Source of the DNA: Roseateles sp. SL47
GTDB taxonomy: Bacteria; Pseudomonadota; Gammaproteobacteria; Burkholderiales; Burkholderiaceae_C
Assembly: GCF_026625885.1 (NCBI RefSeq)
Contig: NZ_CP113068.1
Coordinates: forward strand, 3,410,001-3,474,000
Direction of reading: 5' to 3'
DNA: 64,000 nucleotides
Shown here: positions 37,906 to 46,657 of the stretch, piece after piece
Layout of the letters: each line of letters opens with the position of its first letter
Position numbering within the stretch: the stretch's first letter is position 1
The notes under the pieces: model-generated
Databases searched by the model: none
Told to the model about the DNA's origin: nothing
The model's input: the letters and a program-made list of their open reading frames with translations, nothing else
Program-made: the position numbers and the translations under genes

Positions 37906-38990
37906 GCCATATGGCCAACATCGTCGGCATGCGCCAGGTCCGTGTCGAAGGCCAGACGCGGCCCGGGCGTTTCCACCGGACGGCATGAGCGCCGCCGTGC
38001 ATCGCGCTCCACCAGCAAGGGCTGAGGCCGCGCGGGCTGGGCCCGCCGCACCTGAAAAATCTCCGCCAGGTTCGCGTCGGGCCGCAGCAATGGTCGCAAG
38101 CAGGCCGCAGGGCCGGTCAGCAGCGGTGTGACGCCGGGGCCATGGCCCGACACCGTGGAGTCACCATGCACGATCACCCCGATGGTGACGCGGCTCTCCC
38201 GATAGATCGGCCCGCGCCGCACATCCGCGCCCACGATGGCCACCATGTCGCCAAAGCGCAGGCTGGTGAGCTTCCAGCGCTCCCGGCTGGGCCGGTCGGC
38301 CAACTGGATGTCGTAGTCGCCGCGCCACGCGGTGTTCTTGCCCAGGCCCGACCCCATCAACCGGGCCGGCACCAGATGGGTCACCGGCACATGCAGCCGG
38401 CCCTCCTGTTCCAGCAGGCCCCAACGCCCCAGCAGCGCCGGGTCGCAGTTCATCACTTCGATCCTGGGATGGCGCAACAGGCGCAGGCCCAGGCCGTGCG
38501 ACCGGATGCCGATGCGATCCCCAATGGCCAGCCGGGCCAGCACGGGTGTGGGGAAGTCCACCATCACATGGTTGACGCCGCCATGCTTGCCGGTGACCAG
38601 GCCGCGCTGCCCCCGGCACCGGCCGTTCAGCACCTCGGCGACATTGCCCACGCAGGCATAGGTGATCAGCGCGGTGTTGGGCCCATCACGCGGGCCGATG
38701 ATTTCGCGGCTGTTGTTGTGCAGGGAGACACCGGGCTCGATGTGGTCCCCGGCCAGGCCCACGCACAGGTCGCCGATGCGGCGGTTCAGCACGATGCCGC
38801 CGGTGCCGGGCAGCACACGCGGCACGCCATCATGACCGATGCGGTAGGGCGCGGCTCCCGCCACCGGATGGGCGATCTGCCCCTGCACCGACACGATCAC
38901 CAGCTCCTGGCTGTTGATGCGGGGGCCGGGCCGGTCCGCGCCGGGGCGCTGCGCGGGGGGCAGGGGGGCTTGGGTGTCACTCCACATCAT
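37902..38990 (-). CDS. DUF4438 domain protein
   Basis: A 362-residue protein with a DUF4438 domain, recognisable from INSQELVIVSVQGQIAHPV, PRVLPGTGGIVLNRRIGDLC, NTALITYACVGNVA and GGVNHVMVDFP. The C-terminal ~60 residues are not conserved with the family as I recall it. The ATG-ATG start at 38990/38987 has a GGAG Shine-Dalgarno and lies within 25 bp of the previous stop. DUF4438 proteins have no established function. It is the last gene of an eight-gene minus-strand set of mostly unknown proteins. Confidence 0.85.
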   Translation of the reverse strand: MMWSDTQAPLPPAQRPGADRPGPRINSQELVIVSVQGQIAHPVAGAAPYRIGHDGVPRVLPGTGGIVLNRRIGDLCVGLAGDHIEPGVSLHNNSREIIGPRDGPNTALITYACVGNVAEVLNGRCRGQRGLVTGKHGGVNHVMVDFPTPVLARLAIGDRIGIRSHGLGLRLLRHPRIEVMNCDPALLGRWGLLEQEGRLHVPVTHLVPARLMGSGLGKNTAWRGDYDIQLADRPSRERWKLTSLRFGDMVAIVGADVRRGPIYRESRVTIGVIVHGDSTVSGHGPGVTPLLTGPAACLRPLLRPDANLAEIFQVRRAQPARPQPLLVERDARRRSCRPVETPGPRLAFDTDLAHADDVGHMA

Positions 38991-39010
38991 CGGTCTCCAG
39001 GCTGGGCCCA

Positions 39011-39898
39011 TCACAACTCATACCACCACAGCCGGGCATGCTGCCAGGGGTCGGGCGGGTCGCAATCCATCCCGGTCAGCACGGAGACGTCGGCCACGTC
39101 GGTGCCGGCAGCCGGGACGTTGGCGGCCACGGCAGCGCCGGAATTCGCGGGTTCCATGTCCAGGCAGACATGCACCGCCGCCAGCGCGGGCAGCCGTTGA
39201 GCCAGCGGTGCCAGGCCGGCACGGGCCAGCGCCTCGCGCAGGAACTGTCGTTCGGCGCTGAACAGGGACTCCGGGAAGACGGCCCCGGCGCCTGTATCCG
39301 TCACCTCAAGGCCCAACTGCCGGGCCAATGCCACCATCGCCGGTTCTCCATCCTGCGTGGCGCTGCACAGGATCAGCGCGCCCTCCAGCACGGCGGACAG
39401 GCTCAGCGCATCCAGCGCCGCCCGATGCAGGTCCAGTCCGCGCCAGGGGGCCTCCATGCCCAGCCCATGCTGCTCCGCGCGCTGCTCCAAGGCAGCCTGC
39501 AGCAGTTCGAACTGATCGAACAGGCTCAGGTCCTCCATATCGCGCAACTGGGATTCCGCAATCCGGTCGCCCACCCAGCGCAGCACCCAGGCACTTTCGT
39601 CCGTTCGCTCGCGCAGTTGAATCCAGCGGCTCAGGGCTTCGGCGCTGATGGCGCCAGCGCTGTGCGCCGCCCGAGGCGCTTGCGCCAGCGGTGCCCCCGC
39701 CGGCCTGGGCGAGCGCCCCATCAACAGCTCGCTGTTGTCCAGCGCCTGCCAGAAGCTGCGGGTGAGCCAGGGCTCGAAAACGGCCACCAGCCGCAGGGCC
39801 AGGGTGGGGCCCTGCGCATGGGTGAGCAGCAGCGAAGGTTCCAGCACGCAGGGCAGCCGCCGTTGGTCAACATGCACCGACACATCCGCGCGCCGCAT
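39011..39898 (-). CDS. Hypothetical protein, unknown-locus gene 7
   Basis: A 295-residue soluble protein of no recognised family. No signal peptide or membrane segment. It has long helical stretches (ISAEALSRWIQLRERTDES, LFDQFELLQAALEQRAEQH), a segment LEGALILCSATQDGEPAMVA and an Ala-rich C-terminus ending RLWWYEL. The start is preceded by GAGGTGACCC. The stop lies just before the DUF4438 start, so the two are probably co-translated. Confidence 0.7.
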   Translation of the reverse strand: MRRADVSVHVDQRRLPCVLEPSLLLTHAQGPTLALRLVAVFEPWLTRSFWQALDNSELLMGRSPRPAGAPLAQAPRAAHSAGAISAEALSRWIQLRERTDESAWVLRWVGDRIAESQLRDMEDLSLFDQFELLQAALEQRAEQHGLGMEAPWRGLDLHRAALDALSLSAVLEGALILCSATQDGEPAMVALARQLGLEVTDTGAGAVFPESLFSAERQFLREALARAGLAPLAQRLPALAAVHVCLDMEPANSGAAVAANVPAAGTDVADVSVLTGMDCDPPDPWQHARLWWYEL

Positions 39899-39949
39899 GG
39901 GTCACCTCTCTTGTTGCGGTCCATCGGGCCAGGCGCCAGATCTTGCGTT

Positions 39950-41032
39950 TCAGGCGGCTTGCGGTACCCCCAGCACGCTTTGCAGGGCCGGCGTCACACC
40001 GGGGAAGCTGCGGCCCTCCGGTGTCATGCGGTAGGCCGCAATCCAGGCCTCCGCATGGGCACCCATCGGCCGCACCACGTTCTGGAACAGGATGGGGTCC
40101 ACGGCCGTCTTGAAGTCGTTGTCCGCCACGAACTGCAGCACGCGGCGTCCGCTTTCCGCCATCTTGGCCCGTTGGGAGGGCTCCGCCACACCGCCCAGGT
40201 AGCGGTTGGAGACGATCTCCACCACGTCCCACTTGGTGTTGGCATCAAAGGCCTTCTTGATGTCGGGGGCGTCCAGCAGCTTCAGCACCTGGATCAGGTA
40301 GTGACCCGTCTCCATCGCCAACGCAAAGATGTTGCCGTAGGTGGAGCGGTCCAGGGCATACCGCAGGTCCAGGCCGATGCGCTGGATGGTGCCCACGCTG
40401 CCGAACGGACGCTGGTCGATGAGCTGGCCGCCGCGGATGACCTCACCGATCAGCAGGTCACGGAAGTACTGGCCCACCGCCACCATGAAGCCGACCACCT
40501 GGCGGTGGAAGTTGCGGTTCACCACCGCACCGGCCGGCGGCTGCGCGGTGCCGTAGTTGAAGGCGCGGCGGTAGGCAATCATCCGGTCGTTGCGGGTGTA
40601 GCGCAGCGGCTTCCACTTCTCCAGCAGGTACAGCCCGCGCGCACCCGGGCCGCGCTGGATGCGCATCTTGCCCAGGCGGAACAGCCGCAGCAACGTCTCC
40701 ACCACTTCGAAGATCTTCATCCGTTCATGCTGATAGATGAAGTACAGCTCGGCGGCCGCATGCAGTTGACTGGGCACCACCGCATCGTCGAAGTCCGGCG
40801 TGACGTAGGGGTAGGCAATCTTGTCGAAACCGACGTTGCCCTGCGGGCCCATGCCCAGCAGGTCGAAGAACCCGCTGTCACTGTCGCCAGCGGATTTGCC
40901 CAGCAGCTCACCGAAGCGCTGCTCGAACTGGGTGGAGAGCGCGCCGCGCTCCTCAGGTGGCAGGCCGGCCACCTGCTCCTGCAGGAAGGTTTCCCACAGC
41001 CGCTGAATGGTTTCGGTAGTCTGGAAGCTCAT
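39950..41032 (-). CDS. Hypothetical protein, unknown-locus gene 6
   Basis: A 360-residue soluble protein of no recognised family. It begins MSFQTTETIQRLWETFLQEQ, has an aromatic helical segment AAAELYFIYQHERMKIFEVV and basic LYLLEKWKPLRYTRND, and closes with GVTPALQSVLGVPQAA. No signal peptide, no catalytic motif seen. An AGGAG Shine-Dalgarno precedes the ATG. Its position between other unknown genes with short gaps argues for a shared operon. Confidence 0.7.
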   Translation of the reverse strand: MSFQTTETIQRLWETFLQEQVAGLPPEERGALSTQFEQRFGELLGKSAGDSDSGFFDLLGMGPQGNVGFDKIAYPYVTPDFDDAVVPSQLHAAAELYFIYQHERMKIFEVVETLLRLFRLGKMRIQRGPGARGLYLLEKWKPLRYTRNDRMIAYRRAFNYGTAQPPAGAVVNRNFHRQVVGFMVAVGQYFRDLLIGEVIRGGQLIDQRPFGSVGTIQRIGLDLRYALDRSTYGNIFALAMETGHYLIQVLKLLDAPDIKKAFDANTKWDVVEIVSNRYLGGVAEPSQRAKMAESGRRVLQFVADNDFKTAVDPILFQNVVRPMGAHAEAWIAAYRMTPEGRSFPGVTPALQSVLGVPQAA

Positions 41033-41121
41033 CTTGCACTCCTGATGTGGCCGGTTGGGGGCGTTGCCTTCGATGGCGTTGCGTGAGGGGGGGGCGTGGA
41101 CGGGGTCGGGGCGGACGGCGG

Positions 41122-42018
41122 CTAACGGCGACCGCTGCGGGGCGCTTTCGCTGCGGCCTTGGCTGCCGGCCTTGACGCCGACTTTGACGCAGACTTCGGC
41201 GCCGACCTTGGTGCCGCTGTTGTGGCCAAGGTCCTGTCAGTGCGGCGCGCGGCTTTGGCCTGGGCCGGAGGGGCGAGTACCTCTGGCAGGGCCTGCGCCA
41301 CCGTGCTGGTGTCCTCCCCATCCGCCCAGGCATGGGTGATGTCCTGTTCCAGGGCCATCAGCTCCCCCAGCCGCTCGCGGCGCGCGGAAGGAGTGATGCC
41401 GAACGCATCACCGGCGAGCAGATCCGAGAGCGCCAGAAAGCGCTTCTGCCAGTCTTCGCCCAGGGCTTCGAGCTGTTCCCAGGCCCCCTGGGTGTCGGGG
41501 TCCTCGCGCCATTCCATCAAGGACTTGTTCACCTCGTCCGCGCTCAGGTCGGTGTCGAGCAGCGGGTCACGCAGGTCATCCAGCGCCCGCAGCACGGCCA
41601 TGGCGCGTTCATCCGGGATGCCTGGTTCCGTGGGGGCGCCCGGTTCCTCATCGTCGTCATCCATGTCCAGGTTGTCGATGGCGTGGACGCAGTCCCTGAG
41701 CGCCACCACCAACGGACCCTGCTCGGACAAGGCGGTGTGAATGTCCACCGCGCTTTGCCCCACGCTCACCGGCACATGGCCGCGCTGGTCCGCCAGCAGG
41801 GTCTTCACCGCGTCGGTCAGGTCGCGGATCTGGGTGGCCAGCGTGGGAGCGTCCTCGTCGCCCACCAGGCGTTCGGCCAGGGTCTGGAAGGTGCCGGTGG
41901 CGGCGTCCCGGTCCATCGACGCTTCGCGGATCAGGGTGCGCCGCGGCGTGGTGAGGACGCGGTCCCGCCACAGGTCGAAGCTGGTGGGCTGCAAGGGGGT
42001 CAACCGGATGCTGGGCAT
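41122..42018 (-). CDS. Hypothetical protein with basic Ala/Lys-rich tail, unknown-locus gene 5
   Basis: A 298-residue protein in two parts. Residues 1-245 are acidic to neutral and helical, with a run DNLDMDDDDEEPGAP near 118-132. Residues about 250-298 are a low-complexity tail of Ala, Lys, Arg, Ser and Pro (SAPKSASKSASRPAAKAAAK), like tails of histone H1-like bacterial proteins. That tail may bind nucleic acid or an acidic partner, and the operon supplies strongly acidic proteins. GGAG Shine-Dalgarno. No family recognised. Confidence 0.7.
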   Translation of the reverse strand: MPSIRLTPLQPTSFDLWRDRVLTTPRRTLIREASMDRDAATGTFQTLAERLVGDEDAPTLATQIRDLTDAVKTLLADQRGHVPVSVGQSAVDIHTALSEQGPLVVALRDCVHAIDNLDMDDDDEEPGAPTEPGIPDERAMAVLRALDDLRDPLLDTDLSADEVNKSLMEWREDPDTQGAWEQLEALGEDWQKRFLALSDLLAGDAFGITPSARRERLGELMALEQDITHAWADGEDTSTVAQALPEVLAPPAQAKAARRTDRTLATTAAPRSAPKSASKSASRPAAKAAAKAPRSGRR

Positions 42019-42093
42019 GGCGGTGCTCCTGGAAGGTATCGGTCAATGGAAGGGCCGGGTCTTGGGGCGCGGGGAGGGGCCTGGCGATGGGGG

Positions 42094-44058
42094 TCAGGGC
42101 TTGAGGGCAATTACCTCCAGCGATTCCTCGTAATGCGGCGGAATGCGCAGTGGCGTCGGCGAGCTGTCGAACGGAATTTCCGCACCGGGGACACCGGCCG
42201 TGGCGGCGGACAGGAAGCCGATGGCCCGATCGACCACCAGGCTGAGACAACCGCTGTCCTCGCTGGGTGTGCCCGGATTGTTGAAGATCCGCTCCACCGC
42301 CACATAGCCGGTGGTCATCTGGCTGACCACGGAGCGCCATTCCTGGTCGGTCTGCTTGATGAGGGCCAGCTCCTCCTTCAGGATGCGGCCGAAGCTGTAG
42401 CCCGAGCCGGAACCGGCCGTCCAATCCTCGTCGCCATGCACCCAGTGGTTGAAGCGGTCCTGCGTGTTGCCGCCTTCCCACCAGGCGCCTTGCAGATAGA
42501 TGCCGGACGGGCGCGGACGCAGCAGCCCGCGCAGGTTGTCCAGCAGGTCGGTGATGGGCTGCTGCTTGCCGACATTGCGGGGCACGTATTCGCCGAGGTA
42601 GGGCGGCCGCGGAATGGAGGGCGACACGGGCGTGGGCCGCCAGGGCCAGTTCTGCACGGCACCGGTCGCCAGCGAGCCCAGGCCCGGCATGGGGTAGGAC
42701 ACGGCTCCGGGGGGCGGCACGGCCAGGGGCTCCGGCAGCACCGCATCCAGCAGCAGGCTGTAGGCGGCGGCACGGGCCTCGGGGACACCGAAGTCCTCGG
42801 TGTCGTTGCCCACGCAGTAGTAGTCGATGGCGCGGTCCAGCGAGAAGAGGATGCTGTCCAGCACCGTCTGGGTGAGCACCCGGTGTTCGTCGCAGGCGCA
42901 CTGGGTGAGGTTGTCCAGCAGACGGGCCAGGGCGCCGCGCAGGTTCACCATCTCCATGAGCCGCAGTTCGGCCTTGCTGATGGTGGCGGACCCATACAGC
43001 CCGTAGTTCAGTACGGTCGGCCGCGCCACGCGCAGCAGGCGGAAGCCACCGGCCTGCGCAAAGCCGCCGAGGAACAGCATCATCGCTTCATGCAGGGCGG
43101 CCAGCTCGGGTGAACTGCGGGCCACCGGCTGCAGGGTGATCTGCACAAACCGGTAGAGGCGGTTGATCGGCGCCCAGGCGGAGGCGCCGATGGACCGCAG
43201 CCCATAAGGCGTGCCGCCACTGGCCAGTTGCACCAGTTGGTCCAGGGTGCGGCTCATTTCCGATTCGCTCATCAGCGAGCGCAGGTCCCCCTGGCCATTG
43301 GCCTCGAACTGCTGACTCAGCGTGCGATAGGCGCGGATGCCCCGTGGCCATTGGCCGGGCTGCGTGGACATGCCGCCCGACCCATCCACCAGCCGCAGCG
43401 CATTGAGCACCGCATCCCGACGGGCCTGCAGCTCGGCATACGATACCTGCAGCAGGAAACGACCGCCGGAGAAACCGATGTTGGCCATGGATTCGCCCAT
43501 CAGCACCAGCAGTACCGCGCTGACTTCATCCAGGCTCAGCGCCAGGGAGCGGAAGTCCCGGTTGAGCTCCGGCTCCAGCGCACCGATCAGGCGGGACAGG
43601 CGTGCGTATTCGCCCAACTGCCGCCGCATGGCAAAGGCGGTGTCCCGCCGCTGCGGGTCCAGCCCCAACCGGGCGCAGGCCACGCCTTCCTCAATGGAAC
43701 GCTGAATGATGGACTGCCAGCCTTCCAGCTCCGGGCGGATGTCCTTGCTGTAGGTGGAGCGCAGCAGCTGGGTCAGGTCGGCTTCCACATCGCTGCGGGC
43801 CTGATCCAGGTCGATGTCGCTGGCGGTCTGCGTCTGCACGCCGGCGGGCCGCACGATGGGTGTCTGCAGGAAGGGCAGGCCGCGTGATTCACCGTCGATG
43901 GCCTGGGCCCGAGGGCTGGCCTGGTAGCGGTCGGCCAGGGCGCGGGCGATCTGCACCGGGTCACTGGGGTCCCCCACCTTCAGCTCGCGCCGCAGCAGGT
44001 TGTCGATGGCGTGGCTGCTGGCCTTGGGATCGGAGGATGACGTCAGGGATGTGGGCAT
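42094..44058 (-). CDS. Large hypothetical protein, unknown-locus gene 4
   Basis: A 654-residue protein, the largest of the locus, of no recognised family. No signal peptide. Mostly helical to residue 400 (for example AVLLVLMGESMANIGFSGGR and NRLYRFVQITLQPVARS), then a Pro/Gly-rich middle (VPPPGAVSYPMPGLGSLA, PRPPYLGEYVPRNVGKQQ) and a more ordered part with WWEGGNTQDRFNHWVHGDED. A Cys pair (CACDEH, about 395) could bind metal. The start follows GAGGTGAACC. Confidence 0.7.
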   Translation of the reverse strand: MPTSLTSSSDPKASSHAIDNLLRRELKVGDPSDPVQIARALADRYQASPRAQAIDGESRGLPFLQTPIVRPAGVQTQTASDIDLDQARSDVEADLTQLLRSTYSKDIRPELEGWQSIIQRSIEEGVACARLGLDPQRRDTAFAMRRQLGEYARLSRLIGALEPELNRDFRSLALSLDEVSAVLLVLMGESMANIGFSGGRFLLQVSYAELQARRDAVLNALRLVDGSGGMSTQPGQWPRGIRAYRTLSQQFEANGQGDLRSLMSESEMSRTLDQLVQLASGGTPYGLRSIGASAWAPINRLYRFVQITLQPVARSSPELAALHEAMMLFLGGFAQAGGFRLLRVARPTVLNYGLYGSATISKAELRLMEMVNLRGALARLLDNLTQCACDEHRVLTQTVLDSILFSLDRAIDYYCVGNDTEDFGVPEARAAAYSLLLDAVLPEPLAVPPPGAVSYPMPGLGSLATGAVQNWPWRPTPVSPSIPRPPYLGEYVPRNVGKQQPITDLLDNLRGLLRPRPSGIYLQGAWWEGGNTQDRFNHWVHGDEDWTAGSGSGYSFGRILKEELALIKQTDQEWRSVVSQMTTGYVAVERIFNNPGTPSEDSGCLSLVVDRAIGFLSAATAGVPGAEIPFDSSPTPLRIPPHYEESLEVIALKP

Positions 44059-44091
44059 GGTTCACCTCGGTGTCGGGATCGTGGGTGGCCG

Positions 44092-45393
44092 TCAGGCGGC
44101 AAGAACGCGGGGATGGGAAGCGGTGGCGGGCGAGGCCAACACGGCACTGGTGTTCTCTCGTCCGATGTCAATCAGTTCGCGGGTGACTCGCTGGGCCAGT
44201 TCGGTGGGGACCACCCGGCCGCCCTCCAGGGCATAGTGGGCGGCACTGACCAGGTGACGCGGTGGCAGTCCGGTCGAGCGGCCTTCACGCAGCGAGGCGG
44301 CACCGTCGCGGATGGCTTCTTCGTCCTCGCGTCGGAAGGGAATCACATCCACCAGGGCGCGTTGGGCCAGGTTGCGCCGCGTCTGGAAGGCAATCTCGTC
44401 CACCACCTCCGGCACCAGGCGCGGCACGCTGCGCACCAGCGCCGGTGGAATGCGGTTCGGACCACCGCTGTTGTAGAGCGTCTGCCAGACACGCAGCAGC
44501 CGCGTGGCATCCCGGGCAAAGCCCAGGCGGCGCATCATTTCGGCGAGCAGGTAGACCCGCAGGTAGGCCGTGGGATGGGCCCCCCCGGGGCGGTAGGTCA
44601 TGGTGCGCGGCGCCGGATGGGCCAGGAAGTCCGCCATGCCCCATGCCGCCGCCGGGCCGCCCAGCAGAATGGCAGCCAGGTCCGCAAAGATCTCCTTGTG
44701 CCAGCGGCCGTAGACCGTCGCGAGGAAGGGGTCCCGCAACTGCCCGATCACCCGACGCACCACCGCCTGGCGGTTCTCCTGCCAGATGCCCAGGTCGGCC
44801 TGCAGGTTGTGCGCCACTTCATGCAGGAAGACGCTCTGCCAGGGCTGATCCCGGTCCCAGGGAATGCGGATCAGCGGGAACGGATTGGCCTCGCCCAGCA
44901 GCCGCGACAGCGCCACACCACGGCGCATGGTGGCCGGCGAATAGCCGTGCTCCATGTAGCACAGCGGCTTGAGCAGGGGCCCATCGAAGATGCGGGGGGC
45001 GGCCTCGCGGACGGCGACATAACAGTCCTGCGCGATGGTGTCGTGGGCACTGAGGGCGGGCCCGAAGCTGGTGCCGCGCTGGGCAAAGACTTCATAGAAC
45101 ATGCCGAACAGCCGCCGGGCCCGGTCCAGCTCACGCTCCACCAACGCCATGTCGATCAGCGTGCGCTGCACCGGTTGTTGGCGCCACTGCTGGCGGAGCT
45201 GGGAGAAACGCGTGCGGATGCGCTGCTCCACCCGGTTCAGCCGCTGGTTGGCCACCCGGAAATGCTCCGGCGACGGCGCATAGGGCTGGTCCTGCGGACG
45301 CAGGCCGACAAACGCGTTGTCGATGCGCGCCAGGCGGCTCATGCGGGCAGCCAGGCCAGCCATCTTGGTCTGCAGGAAGCGGCGGGTGTCCAT
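44092..45393 (-). CDS. HExxH metalloprotease-like protein, unknown-locus gene 3
   Basis: A 433-residue protein with a zinc-peptidase-type motif H191-E-V-A-H195 in QSVFLHEVAHNLQADLG. A second acidic site, HKEIFADLAAILLG (Glu234, Asp238), lies about 40 residues on, the spacing and ExxxD form of gluzincins, so Glu234 is the likely third zinc ligand. No signal peptide is seen, so it would act in the cytosol or be exported another way. The N-terminal 110 residues are strongly basic and helical. Substrates may be neighbours in the same operon. The named peptidase family is unknown to me. Confidence 0.72.
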   Translation of the reverse strand: MDTRRFLQTKMAGLAARMSRLARIDNAFVGLRPQDQPYAPSPEHFRVANQRLNRVEQRIRTRFSQLRQQWRQQPVQRTLIDMALVERELDRARRLFGMFYEVFAQRGTSFGPALSAHDTIAQDCYVAVREAAPRIFDGPLLKPLCYMEHGYSPATMRRGVALSRLLGEANPFPLIRIPWDRDQPWQSVFLHEVAHNLQADLGIWQENRQAVVRRVIGQLRDPFLATVYGRWHKEIFADLAAILLGGPAAAWGMADFLAHPAPRTMTYRPGGAHPTAYLRVYLLAEMMRRLGFARDATRLLRVWQTLYNSGGPNRIPPALVRSVPRLVPEVVDEIAFQTRRNLAQRALVDVIPFRREDEEAIRDGAASLREGRSTGLPPRHLVSAAHYALEGGRVVPTELAQRVTRELIDIGRENTSAVLASPATASHPRVLAA

Positions 45394-45450
45394 GGTGGCG
45401 TCCGTGGCGCGGGTGGGGAGGGCGTTGGCTTCGCGCGTCAGCGTGTGGTG

Positions 45451-46599
45451 TCAGCGGCCGATGGAGATCGTCACCGGGCCCCGCAGGATGCGGATGCGGC
45501 GGCCCCGGCAGGCCGCACACACATGGCGCATGCTGCCGGGACGTCCGGCGGTGACGGCGGTGGAGATCGGCGCACCCACGGCCACCGCACGGCGCACCAC
45601 CGGCGTGACGGTGCGGGCGACCACCCGGGCCGCCTGGCCGCGTGGCGTGGCGCGCCGGGCGGCCGGCACCAGCGGACGTGCCAGGCGGCGCACCGCCTGG
45701 GGACGACGGGCCACCGTCTGGGTGGCACGGCGGACCACACGCACCGCCTGGCGGGCCGGCAGATGGCGGCCCTGCACCACGCGGCGGGTGGCACGCACGG
45801 TACGGGCGACTGCACGAGCGGCCTGTGGGCCCTGGCGGCGCACGGCGGTGCGTACCGCAGTGCTGACGGCCCGCACGGCGGCACGGCGCACCGGGCGGGC
45901 GGCCCGTGCCACGCCGGGCAGGGCGCGACGGATCACCATGCCGGCCAGCACCGGAGCGGCGGCGTCGATGCCATCTTCATCCAGGCCATCCACCAGTTCG
46001 TCAAAGGCCTCGAATTCATCGGCCCCATCGGCCAGCAGGCGGCCCGCAATGTTGGCAATGCGGCCAATGGCCTGCGCCTGCGGAATCGGAATCATGCTGG
46101 CAATCGGGCCCACCACGCGGGCCACCTGGCCCACACCGCGGCCCACTCGACCGGCCACATTCACAGCCCCCCGGGCGAGCCGGGCAATGCGGCGGAAGAA
46201 CTCGTCACCGTCGCCGGCATCCAGGGCGTCGGCCACAGCTTCTTCCATGGCGTCGCCATCGTCGAAGCTGGCAGTGGGGCTGTCATAAGCGTCGCCCTCG
46301 TATTCATCGAAGCCGTCGTCTTCGTCGAATTCATCGGAGGCTTCGAAACCATCCTCTTCATCGAATTCATCGAAGCCATCTCCGCCACCACCACCGCCGC
46401 CCAGCAGACGACCGGCGATGCCGCCGATGCCCCCGAGCAGGCGGCCGATGAACTCGTCGTCGCCTTCGTCACCGCCGTCGGCATCGAAGCCGTCGTCGTC
46501 GTAACTGTCGTCGTCGTAGCCGTCCATCGCACTGCGTGCAGGGCCTTCGGCGGCATCTGCCATCAGGTCTTCCATCAGGTCGGTTTCAAAGCGGTCCAT
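45451..46599 (-). CDS. Charge-segregated Gly/Arg-rich protein, unknown-locus gene 2
   Basis: A 382-residue low-complexity protein with split charge. Residues 1-135 are very acidic (DGYDDDSYDDDGFDADGG), interrupted by DDEFIGRLLGGIGGIAGRLL (about 47-66). Residues about 140-215 are hydrophobic and Ala/Gly-rich. Residues 225-350 are rich in Arg, Ala and Val (RRAAVRAVSTAVRTAVRR). The end has a CAAC pair and the terminal RILRGPVTISIGR. It is paralogous to the frameshifted gene upstream, sharing the DEFIGRLLGG and GPVT-type ends. No family is recognised; a scaffold, condensate or self-assembling role is possible. Confidence 0.7.
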   Translation of the reverse strand: MDRFETDLMEDLMADAAEGPARSAMDGYDDDSYDDDGFDADGGDEGDDEFIGRLLGGIGGIAGRLLGGGGGGGDGFDEFDEEDGFEASDEFDEDDGFDEYEGDAYDSPTASFDDGDAMEEAVADALDAGDGDEFFRRIARLARGAVNVAGRVGRGVGQVARVVGPIASMIPIPQAQAIGRIANIAGRLLADGADEFEAFDELVDGLDEDGIDAAAPVLAGMVIRRALPGVARAARPVRRAAVRAVSTAVRTAVRRQGPQAARAVARTVRATRRVVQGRHLPARQAVRVVRRATQTVARRPQAVRRLARPLVPAARRATPRGQAARVVARTVTPVVRRAVAVGAPISTAVTAGRPGSMRHVCAACRGRRIRILRGPVTISIGR

Positions 46600-46657
46600 G
46601 GTGAGGCTCCAGGAGAAGTTGGAAACAGAGGTAGGGCGGGCGAGAGCTTGCGACGCC

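Noticed and set aside
41332..43113. 593-residue plus-strand reading frame
   Set aside because: Antisense of two genes with good Shine-Dalgarno sites; sequence is His/Gln/Gly-rich noise.
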